Source: Candidatus Pacearchaeota archaeon (GTDB taxonomy: Archaea; Nanobdellota; Nanobdellia; Pacearchaeales; GW2011-AR1). Taken from it: DNA of 43,845 bases. Below are positions 37,363 to 43,845 of the stretch, piece by piece; position 1 is the stretch's first letter, and the number at the start of each line of letters is the position of its first letter. The stretch lies in the NCBI GenBank assembly GCA_016204145.1, contig JACQLK010000021.1, forward strand, positions 1 through 43,845, written 5' to 3'. A program made the position numbers and the translations under genes. The notes beneath the pieces are model-generated. The model made no database searches. It was not told where the DNA came from and saw only the letters and a program-made list of their open reading frames with translations.

Positions 37363-38457
37363 TTATTTGAATTCGCTAAAAGCTTTCAAGAGTTTCATTG
37401 TTGATTCAATATCTAGTTTTTCATCATCATATTCACATCGATACATTCCTTGGAGATTTGAGGGTAATTGTACCCCTTTCTTTACTAATAAAATAATATT
37501 TTTGCCGTACAAGGCCATAGATGCTCCAATTTCTATGAGGACATTTTCGTTTAGTTGGTGTTTCTTCTCACCATTTTCATCTGACACCTGTCTTTCTGCA
37601 TCAATATGTATAACTCCTGCAAAACAAGACCTCATCTCTTCTAAAACTTTTTCTGGTACTGGTTTTGAAGTAGTTTCATGTTCTTCAGCTACGACAGGAG
37701 AAAGTTTGCCGTACGATATAAGTTCCTTCAAATGATTAACCATATTTTTATTCTTTCCGTGACTAATAAATACTCGGGTATTCCCCTTTTCTACATTTTT
37801 TTCAGGTTGTCCTTCAGATTCTATTTTAGGAATTTCTGAATTTAAATCGCCTTCATTTTGTTCAATTAATTCACTTGATTCTAATTTTTTTCCTGACAAT
37901 ACTTGATTGTTTTCTATTGCAACGAATGGTCCTGTTTTTGTATCAACAATTATCTTTGCATAATATCCATTCTTTCTAATTATCGCCAAAAAATCTTCTA
38001 ATCTATCCTTTGGGACCCCCATTTCCTCTAAAATATTTTTAGCTATTTTGTCCTGAGGAAATTTTGCATGATTGTATTTTTCAAAGAATTTTCGACAGAT
38101 TTGTGGTTTTAAAACCGCATCTACTTTCGCCTTATCATCGTCTCCTTCTTCTGTCGGTGCAACTATTCTTCTGCCCAAATCTGCTAAAGAAATTATTCTG
38201 GCATTGTATCCTCCAATTGTAAGGCCGTAGGCAATAGAAGTGCCAGAAATAAATTTCCAATTGGAGCTTGTTGGAGAAATTTCCACCGCAATAGCTAACT
38301 GATGTGGGGCTGCAGATGCAGTTCTGCCTCCAAAATTGTCATACAAAGCCTTGCCGAGTTTTAGTGCATCTTCTAACGCATAACGGGGGATATCACTTTG
38401 ACTTATGTATTTCCGATTCTCTTTTTGCGGTGGTTTTTCTGAATTTTCTGAATTCAT
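37363..38457 (-). CDS. Winged-helix-like N-domain plus TIR-like C-domain protein
   Basis: 364 residues. Residues about 15-170 resemble a winged-helix-type region (ALKLGKALYDNFGGRTAS..., SSNWKFISGTSIAYGLTIGG, SLADLGRRIVAPTEE). The C-terminal half (about 225-364) has TRVFISHGKNKNMVNHLKEL, a DAERQV...LNENVLIEIGASMALYGKNIILLVKKG segment and PSNLQGMYRCEY, as in the TIR-like nucleotide-binding domain also found in CBASS/Pycsar effectors (CAP12-type). The family includes NAD+-degrading abortive-infection effectors, so a defence role is plausible. No cyclase gene is adjacent. A TATA box (GATTTAAATATAAC) lies about 26 nt before the start. Confidence 0.7.
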   Translation of the reverse strand: MNSENSEKPPQKENRKYISQSDIPRYALEDALKLGKALYDNFGGRTASAAPHQLAIAVEISPTSSNWKFISGTSIAYGLTIGGYNARIISLADLGRRIVAPTEEGDDDKAKVDAVLKPQICRKFFEKYNHAKFPQDKIAKNILEEMGVPKDRLEDFLAIIRKNGYYAKIIVDTKTGPFVAIENNQVLSGKKLESSELIEQNEGDLNSEIPKIESEGQPEKNVEKGNTRVFISHGKNKNMVNHLKELISYGKLSPVVAEEHETTSKPVPEKVLEEMRSCFAGVIHIDAERQVSDENGEKKHQLNENVLIEIGASMALYGKNIILLVKKGVQLPSNLQGMYRCEYDDEKLDIESTMKLLKAFSEFK

Positions 38458-38688
38458 AATTTAGAATCTGGAATTGTTATATTTAAATCTTTCTGTTTTT
38501 AGTCGCAAATAATATTCAAACTATTCATATTTGACGATTATCTTTTATCTTCTAAGTTTCCTCCGCGTCCCCCCGTAACATTTTTATCCCCCTCCCCCGT
38601 AAAAAATCATGCCATACACGGAAGAGCAAAAAGAAGACGAAAACCGACGGATTTTATTGCAAATAATTTCACGCCTGAAATTCCATTT
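38458..38688. other. Intergenic region, no supported gene
   Basis: It holds the promoter for the TIR-like gene (minus-strand TATA near 38475-38488) and C-rich strings (CCCCCCGTAAC, CCCCCTCCCCCG). A plus-strand ATG at 38609 opens only 18 codons. I see nothing else. Confidence 0.5.
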
Positions 38689-39912
38689 TTATTCAAACGC
38701 CGCATAATAAATTCCGGTTTGATGCTGCCCGTAATACATGAGCCATTTGCCGTTTATCTTCATCAGCGTCGGGTCTCCGGGAGGATTTAACGGGAAAGGA
38801 TTTTTTGAATCCGGCGAATTTGTAAAATCAAATTCCGAATCAGAGAATGCGTTGTTGCTGAAAACGGCGTGATAAACCCCCTTGTAAGACCAGAAGTAAA
38901 TCCTTGTTTCTCCGTCAAAATTGACAAATTCCGGTCCGTCAAGCCATCCCTTGAACTGGGAATTTCTGCTGTCGACAGCCATACCTTTCTTTTCAAAAGT
39001 CAAGCCGTCTTTTGAAGTCGCCCACATCAGGACATGGGTTTCGCTGTTTGGAACCGTTTCCCCGGAATATTTTTCATTGATTGCGCCGGCATACGCCATT
39101 ACATATTCGCTTCCTATGTTAATAACCGTCGGAGCAAGGACGTTTATGAAAGTCAATCCGACATTATTCTTTGCGTCCATCCTTGTTCCCGCTTCATCCT
39201 TCCATGCAAGCCCGTCTGAAGATGTCGCGCTTTTTATAACGCCAGAATTCTGAAAATACATTCTATATTTCCCGTCGGAAAGTTTTATCACGGACGGAAA
39301 TGTCGCGCCTTCTTTTCTTGTCCCTGATTCCTGAACCCATGAGATGCCGTCGGAAGAAACAGCCGAATAAACCTGCCCGTTAAATCCCTCGACTTCTGGT
39401 TCAAGGGAATAATATATTCTGTAGTTTCCGTTTCCGAGATCAACAACATCCGCGTCGGCGTATGTTCCCGGGACGACAATTCCCTTTTCAGTCCATACTG
39501 GAACATTTTCTTCGTTTGTCTGTTCGGATTGACTTCCGATTTTGATTGTTTTATTGTTCATTCCAATATTCACGCCGACCGAAATTTTGTCGGGATAAGC
39601 GAATTCTTTCGGAAAGTTGATTTGATTGAATCCGACGAGATATTCTCCGCTGATTATTTTGAAAGAGGCGATTCCCTTTTCGTTTGTCGTAGATATTCCC
39701 GCGCTGGGAGGCCCGCTTGGTTTTTCCGCGCGCCATAAGTCAACTTCGATATTCTGCATTGGCAGGTTGTTTTGATTGATGACGAGAATTTCAAGGGTCT
39801 CATTGCCTTTGATTGTTTGCGGTTGCGACTCCGGTTTTGAATACCAATATATTGCCGCCGCGGCAATTAAAAGAAAAATAATTCCTGCAACAATCGCCGC
39901 GCTCTTTTTCAT
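38689..39912 (-). CDS. Membrane-anchored extracytoplasmic protein with beta-propeller-like (GH43/sialidase-type) fold
   Basis: 407 residues. An N-terminal signal anchor (AAIVAGIIFLLIAAAAIYWY), a carboxypeptidase-regulatory/Ig-like domain (LEILVINQNNLPMQNIEVDLWR...ASFKIISGEYLVG, about 40-130), then repeats with a D-G-x-Y-R-x-Y-x and SSDGISW pattern (GNGNYRIYYS, DGKYRMYFQN, GSEYVMAYAG, DGETRIYFWS, NGKWLMYYGQ), spaced about 50 residues apart as in five-bladed propellers. It could bind or cut surface polysaccharide, but the catalytic acids of GH43 were not verified. Confidence 0.7.
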   Translation of the reverse strand: MKKSAAIVAGIIFLLIAAAAIYWYSKPESQPQTIKGNETLEILVINQNNLPMQNIEVDLWRAEKPSGPPSAGISTTNEKGIASFKIISGEYLVGFNQINFPKEFAYPDKISVGVNIGMNNKTIKIGSQSEQTNEENVPVWTEKGIVVPGTYADADVVDLGNGNYRIYYSLEPEVEGFNGQVYSAVSSDGISWVQESGTRKEGATFPSVIKLSDGKYRMYFQNSGVIKSATSSDGLAWKDEAGTRMDAKNNVGLTFINVLAPTVINIGSEYVMAYAGAINEKYSGETVPNSETHVLMWATSKDGLTFEKKGMAVDSRNSQFKGWLDGPEFVNFDGETRIYFWSYKGVYHAVFSNNAFSDSEFDFTNSPDSKNPFPLNPPGDPTLMKINGKWLMYYGQHQTGIYYAAFE

Positions 39913-39942
39913 ATGGTCATTAATGAAATGGAATATTTAAAT

Positions 39943-40659
39943 TTACGCTTCAAACTCCCTTTCTTCCCTTATTTCTTTCCCGTCAATTTCCCCTTCTCTT
40001 AAAATCCTTCCTTTCCTTAACGATTTCTCCCTCACAATCGCAAAGTCCTTTTCGTTTTTCAGCTCTTCCGGAACGACGATTTCCTCGATGATGTAGGTGT
40101 GAATTACGTCCGCGTTCTTGAATTCAGGATTTTCAAATACAAAACTCTCCGCAATTCTTTTGTCCGTCGTCGTCAGTTTGCAAAAATCCGGCTTTTTTCT
40201 TTCTTCTCCTTCCTTCGGCGTTTTGGGTTTGCCGGACATCGGCATCTTTGGCTTTATTTTCAACTCCGAGTCGTTTGTCCTGAACGAAAGCGCGAAAAAC
40301 ACCTTTGGAAATTCGTCAAGCAATTTCAAAATTTCGTTTCCCGACATTTCTTTCTCAATTCCGTAATTTTTCACGCCTTGAAATTGTTTTTTTGTTTTGA
40401 AATCCAATTTTCCCGCTAGATCCGAGGTTGAAATCACCGCTCCTGTAACGCTCGTCTTTTCATTCCCTAATTTTTCCGCCATTTCCCTTGCAAGCTCGTT
40501 CGCAAACTCGGAACCGGCGCTTATTGAATATTTTCCTTTTGAATTTTTCGCGCTTATCCCCGCCTTTTCCTTGAATTCTCCTCTTGAGAATTTCTGAAAC
40601 TGCAAATGTACGAGCCCGTCGGTTTTTCCGTCAAAAATTTTTTTTATGAAATTTGTCAT
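39943..40659 (-). CDS. Unknown charged protein
   Basis: 238 residues, no transmembrane segment, rich in Lys/Glu. Recognisable strings are only local: GLVHLQFQKFSRGEFKEKAG, SEFANELAREMAEKLG, ISTSDLAGKLDFKTKKQFQGVKNYGIEKE, KRIAESFVFENPEFKNADVIHTYIIEEIVVPEEL. The ordered alternation and clean start/stop suggest a real gene. I cannot name a family. It stands alone between the secreted propeller protein and a divergent AI-2E transporter. Confidence 0.7.
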   Translation of the reverse strand: MTNFIKKIFDGKTDGLVHLQFQKFSRGEFKEKAGISAKNSKGKYSISAGSEFANELAREMAEKLGNEKTSVTGAVISTSDLAGKLDFKTKKQFQGVKNYGIEKEMSGNEILKLLDEFPKVFFALSFRTNDSELKIKPKMPMSGKPKTPKEGEERKKPDFCKLTTTDKRIAESFVFENPEFKNADVIHTYIIEEIVVPEELKNEKDFAIVREKSLRKGRILREGEIDGKEIREEREFEA

Positions 40660-40814
40660 CTCTGTTTAAAATTTTAATTGGTATTTATTGAATATAAATT
40701 GACCTTTTAAATTTGTCCTCTTCCGCTCTTTGCAAACCTATGTTATCTCGAATCCGGTGTATCATTTAAATTAACTTTATGATAAAAATTTACATTAACC
40801 TTTTTTGAGCGGAG

Positions 40815-40874
40815 CATCTTGGCGAAGCCAGATGTGAAACAATATCAATATGGCGAGCGCTCGGCGCGAGCGCC
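40815..40874 (+). ncRNA. Candidate structured RNA upstream of the AI-2E transporter
   Basis: Two hairpins lie in the 250-nt gap: CATCTTGGC-GAA-GCCAGATG (8 bp with one bulged T, 40815-40834) and GCGCTCG-GCG-CGAGCGC (7 bp all but one G-C, 40857-40873). A/T-rich TATA-like sequence precedes them near 40768. They are followed by the separate TATA of the transporter. It could be an sRNA, a terminator or a palindromic repeat. Confidence 0.3.
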
Positions 40875-40882
40875 TTGCATAA

Positions 40883-40893
40883 CTTTATAAATT
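40883..40893 (+). promoter_or_regulatory. TATA box for the AI-2E transporter
   Basis: CTTTATAAATT centred about 25 nt before ATG 40913, which indicates a leaderless transcript that could also carry the AMP phosphorylase gene. Confidence 0.6.
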
Positions 40894-40912
40894 TCTTGCC
40901 CGTAATTTTAAA

Positions 40913-41959
40913 ATGGCGGGAATTGTGATTGACAGCGAATATTTCAGGAAAATTTCAACGACACTTGTGCTCTTCGTGCTTATCGTTCTTTCGTTTTTCG
41001 TCCTGAAGCCGATACTTCTCTCTTTGATTATGGGAATAATTCTTGCGATTGTTTTTTCCGAGCCGTATGAAATTCTTTTGGAGAAGACGAAGTCGAAAAG
41101 CATATCTCTTGCGCTGACTTGCATTTTCCTCGCGCTTTTGATAATCCTTCCTTTTTGGTTTTTCGCGCCGATTTTCGTGAATCAGGCGTTTAGCGTCTAC
41201 AAGGCGACGCAGGGCATTGATTTCTCCGGTTTTTTTGTCGGCATTTTCCCGTCTTTGTCGTCGACAAGCTTTTCTTCCGAATTGGGAACGATTTTCGGCT
41301 CTTTCATAACAAAAACGCTCAATTCAATGCTCAGTTACTTCTCCGATTGGTTCTTTGATTTGCCGTCGGTGTTTTTGCATCTCATTGTTGTTTTCGCGAC
41401 ATTCTTTTTTGTTCTCAGGGACAGCAGGGAGGTTCTCTCTTATATCAGCACGCTGACGCCTTTTTCAAAGGATGTCGAGGGCAAACTTATAAAATCCTCA
41501 AAAGATATAACTCTCTCTGTAATTTACGGTCAGATTGTCATCGGGGTTGTTCAGGGACTTACCGCCGGCTTGGGATTTTTGATTTTCGGAGTTCCAAACG
41601 TGGTTTTCCTCACGCTTCTGTCGATTTTTGCTGGAATTCTCCCGATTATCGGCCCCGCAATTGTCTGGGTTCCTGTGATAGTTTATCTCCTCGTCGCGGG
41701 AAACACTTTAGCCGCTTTCGGAGTCACGTTTTTCGGAATAATTTCCGTAGTCATCGACAATTTTCTCAGACCCTTTTTCATTTCAAGAAGTTCAAAAATG
41801 CACCCACTTCTCTCTCTTCTGGGAATGATAGGCGGATTTTTCTTCTTCGGAATCCTCGGATTTATTCTCGGTCCGTTGATACTTGCCTATGTGATAATCA
41901 TCTTGGAAATTTACAGGGGAAAAGAAATGCGGGGTTTTTTGCTCAATACAAAAGAATAG
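40913..41959 (+). CDS. AI-2E/UPF0118 family transporter
   Basis: 348 residues with about eight transmembrane helices. Typical features are the helical repeat-rich centre (PSVFLHLIVVFATFFFVLRDSREVLSYI), VIYGQIVIGVVQGLTAGLGFLIFGVPN and the C-terminal DNFLRPFFISRSSKMHPLLSLLGMIGGFFFFGILGFILGPL. The family includes autoinducer-2 exporters and Na+/H+ antiporters in bacteria; the archaeal substrate is unknown. AMP phosphorylase begins 6 nt downstream, so they are probably co-transcribed. Confidence 0.88.
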   Translation: MAGIVIDSEYFRKISTTLVLFVLIVLSFFVLKPILLSLIMGIILAIVFSEPYEILLEKTKSKSISLALTCIFLALLIILPFWFFAPIFVNQAFSVYKATQGIDFSGFFVGIFPSLSSTSFSSELGTIFGSFITKTLNSMLSYFSDWFFDLPSVFLHLIVVFATFFFVLRDSREVLSYISTLTPFSKDVEGKLIKSSKDITLSVIYGQIVIGVVQGLTAGLGFLIFGVPNVVFLTLLSIFAGILPIIGPAIVWVPVIVYLLVAGNTLAAFGVTFFGIISVVIDNFLRPFFISRSSKMHPLLSLLGMIGGFFFFGILGFILGPLILAYVIIILEIYRGKEMRGFLLNTKE

Positions 41960-41965
41960 GTGCGA

Positions 41966-43453
41966 ATGAAACTTAAGGTAAAATTTTTGAAATGGCAGGC
42001 GGGGCTTCCTGTGGCGATGCTTCACTACAAAACCGCGGAGAAGCTTGGAGTGCATTTGCAGGGAACAATCTCGATAAAAACAATGTCCAGGCATCCGAAG
42101 GAAATGCACACGATAATTGACACAATCGACGAGCACTACGTTAAAGAGAGCGAAATTCTCGTGACGTCGGAAATAAGGGAAGGAATGAAACTTTCAAGAG
42201 GACAGTATGTTGATGTCAATCTCTCTCCGACTCCGGAGACGCTGAATTTCATAAAGGAGAAAATGAACGGAAAAATTTTGTCGAGAGAAAAAATCGGCGC
42301 CATTGTGAGGGACATTGTAAACAATTCTTTGTCAGAAGCGGAAACCGCGTTTTTCATCGCCTCAATGTATAAAAGCGGCATGACGACGAAAGAAACGATA
42401 GACATGATAGAGTCGATGCTGAAATACGGCGACAAGTTCATTTTGAAAAACAAATTCGTCGTCGACAAACATTCGATAGGTGGCGTCGCCGGAAACAGGA
42501 CAACGCCGATAATTGTCTCTATATGCGCCGCGGGCGGATTGATTTTTCCAAAAACGTCTTCAAGGGCGATAACAAGCGCCGCCGGAACAGCCGATGTCAT
42601 AGAGGCGGTTGCAAAAGTCGAATTCAAAAAAAGCGAATTGAAAAAAATAATAAAAAAAACAGGCGCATTCATGGTTTGGGGCGGGTCTTTGGGAATGGTT
42701 CCCGCCGACGAGAAAATAATAAAGGTCGAGAAAATGCTTAAGATAGACCCGAAATCCCAGCTGCTCGCGTCGATAATGGCTAAAAAATTCGCCGTCGGCA
42801 GCAGATACATTTTAATTGACATTCCCTACGGAAAAAGCGTAAAGGTGAATTATGAAAGGGCTTTGGAATTGAAAAAAGAATTTGAAAAACTCGGAAGGCA
42901 TTTCAGGAAAAAGATAAAATGCGTCTTGACGGATGGAAGCCAGCCGATTGGAAACGGCGTCGGTCCGGTTCTTGAGTTGAAGGATATTCTGGGGGTTTTG
43001 GACCCGAACAAAAAAAGCCCTGTTGATTTGGAAAAAAAATCCTTGTATCTTGCCGGAGAAATTTTTGACCTCTCAGGCAAAACAAAAAAAGGTGAAGGTG
43101 TAAATCTCGCGGAAAAAATTCTCTATTCTGGAAGCGCATTCCAAAAATTCAAAGATATCATAGCCGCGCAGGAAGGAAATTTAAAAGCCCTGAAAAAAAC
43201 CGCAAAATTCAAAAAAGACATAAAGGCAAAGCAATCGTTGACGATATCGGAAATAGACAACAAAAAAATAAACTCCCTTGCGAGAATAGCCGGTTGCCCT
43301 GTCGACAAACTTTCCGGGTTGTACATTTATTCCCATGTCGGTGAAGTTGTTGAAAAGGGAAAAAACATAATCACAATTTACGCCGAAACCCCTTCTCGGC
43401 TGAGTCAGGCGGTAAAATTCTATTATTCCGAGAAACCGATAACATTCAAATAA
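41966..43453 (+). CDS. deoA: AMP phosphorylase (archaeal thymidine phosphorylase family)
   Basis: 495 residues from ATG 41966; a GTG at 41960 adds two codons. An N-terminal extension of about 80 residues distinguishes it from bacterial thymidine phosphorylase. Then VVDKHSIGGVAGNRTTPIIVSICAAGG and the family signature SSRAITSAAGTADVIEAV. It phosphorolyses AMP (and related NMPs) to ribose-1,5-bisphosphate plus base; the isomerase-like gene at 18855 would take the product to RuBP. The usual third partner, type III RuBisCO, is not in this window. Confidence 0.9.
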   Translation: MKLKVKFLKWQAGLPVAMLHYKTAEKLGVHLQGTISIKTMSRHPKEMHTIIDTIDEHYVKESEILVTSEIREGMKLSRGQYVDVNLSPTPETLNFIKEKMNGKILSREKIGAIVRDIVNNSLSEAETAFFIASMYKSGMTTKETIDMIESMLKYGDKFILKNKFVVDKHSIGGVAGNRTTPIIVSICAAGGLIFPKTSSRAITSAAGTADVIEAVAKVEFKKSELKKIIKKTGAFMVWGGSLGMVPADEKIIKVEKMLKIDPKSQLLASIMAKKFAVGSRYILIDIPYGKSVKVNYERALELKKEFEKLGRHFRKKIKCVLTDGSQPIGNGVGPVLELKDILGVLDPNKKSPVDLEKKSLYLAGEIFDLSGKTKKGEGVNLAEKILYSGSAFQKFKDIIAAQEGNLKALKKTAKFKKDIKAKQSLTISEIDNKKINSLARIAGCPVDKLSGLYIYSHVGEVVEKGKNIITIYAETPSRLSQAVKFYYSEKPITFK

Positions 43454-43493
43454 TCATAATTATATTTTTAAACCCAGCATTTCTTTTTATACA

Positions 43494-43757
43494 ATGGTTG
43501 AAAACAGGGAAAATGTCCGCAGAAGAAAACTCGTTGATTATTTGAAAACAAATTTGGAAAAGGGATACAAGCTCGATGAATTGAAATGGGCGTTGATAAA
43601 ACAAGGGCACTCGAGAACAGATGTCATGACGGCGATAGAGCAAGCTCAGGCAGAGATGCCGGAGAAAAAGCCGGTTGAAGAAAAACCGAAAATTGTTGCG
43701 AAGGTTTACAGCGAGCCGGTTGTTGTGGAAAAAAAGCCGTGGTGGAAATTCTGGTAA
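43494..43757 (+). CDS. Unknown small helical protein with aromatic C-terminus
   Basis: 87 residues. Residues 1-50 look like a helical bundle domain (RRRKLVDYLKTNLEKGYKLDELKWALIKQGHSRTDVMTAIEQAQ), followed by a Pro/Lys/Glu linker and a terminal KKPWWKFW. Similar N-terminal helices followed by a linker occur in small archaeal proteins with a membrane segment, but here only the aromatic tail is left, possibly a peripheral membrane anchor. Starts 40 nt after AMP phosphorylase. The remaining 88 nt of the window show no gene. Confidence 0.6.
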   Translation: MVENRENVRRRKLVDYLKTNLEKGYKLDELKWALIKQGHSRTDVMTAIEQAQAEMPEKKPVEEKPKIVAKVYSEPVVVEKKPWWKFW

Positions 43758-43845
43758 AAGTTATTTTAAAATTTTAACAAATAGCAAATCTTTCCCGCCA
43801 TAATTCGTAACTCTGCAATTTTGTTTATCCCTCCACCAATCCCCC

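Noticed and set aside
38609-38665. 18-codon plus-strand ORF MPYTEEQKEDETDG...
   Set aside because: Short, no overlapping gene structure or promoter spacing, and it runs toward a convergent gene end.
40740-40765. Possible tRNA T-arm (TCTCGAATCCGG)
   Set aside because: No acceptor, D or anticodon stems could be matched around it.
1-43845. CRISPR array or insertion sequence
   Set aside because: No regularly spaced direct repeats and no transposase ORF were found by eye.

Overview
The window looks like a chromosomal segment of a low-GC archaeon, most likely a DPANN lineage (Pacearchaeota/Woesearchaeota-like). The evidence is archaeal/eukaryal-type ribosomal proteins (eS4, eL19, eL32), a SUI1/eIF1 protein, prefoldin alpha, an EMC3/Oxa1-like (DUF106) protein, an AglB/STT3 oligosaccharyltransferase, AMP phosphorylase with a ribose-1,5-bisphosphate isomerase-like protein, and many start codons about 25 nt downstream of TATA boxes (leaderless mRNAs). 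The lineage is inferred from gene content only.

Layout. 1-9.7 kb: three B12-binding radical SAM paralogues with a nucleotidyltransferase, an alkaline-phosphatase-superfamily protein, a DUF4346 protein, a PHP-like protein, AT-rich membrane proteins and a zinc ribbon. 9.7-17.8 kb: surface glycan / N-glycosylation cluster (two GT2 enzymes, polysaccharide deacetylase, flippase-like protein, GlcNAc-1-P transferase-like enzyme, AglB) followed by a SpoIIM-like membrane protein. 17.8-20.5 kb: RelE toxin remnant, Cys-rich secreted protein, eIF2B-family/R15P isomerase, small membrane protein, prefoldin. 20.6-22.6 kb: EMC3-like protein and SecY. 22.97-36.7 kb: a continuous minus-strand S10-spc ribosomal protein operon, L3 to L15. 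36.8-38.5 kb: HicB/HicA and a TIR-like protein. 38.7-43.8 kb: secreted five-bladed-propeller-like protein, unknown protein, AI-2E family transporter, AMP phosphorylase, small hypothetical.

The most unusual region is the ribosomal operon. Five non-ribosomal genes sit between L3-L4, L4-L23, L2-S19, L22-S3 and L30-L15, nearly all joined by ATGA or TGATG overlaps or gaps of 1-3 nt. In addition, five of the longer intercistronic gaps are exactly filled by mini-ORFs of 14-43 codons. Each starts at or just after the upstream stop, and its stop overlaps the downstream start codon (TAATG or ATGA). Three share an MKN.KFF...FA pattern and resemble the start of rpl24. This may be a translation-coupling minicistron system; a duplicated RBS cassette is the conservative alternative.

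Together the genes cover translation and protein insertion (ribosomal operon, SecY, EMC3-like, prefoldin), surface glycoprotein maturation, nucleotide salvage through the archaeal AMP pathway (two of its genes are here; RuBisCO is not), and a small accessory/defence patch (HicAB, TIR protein). Two genes are broken by apparent single-base shifts in A/T homopolymers, so sequencing error must be considered for them.
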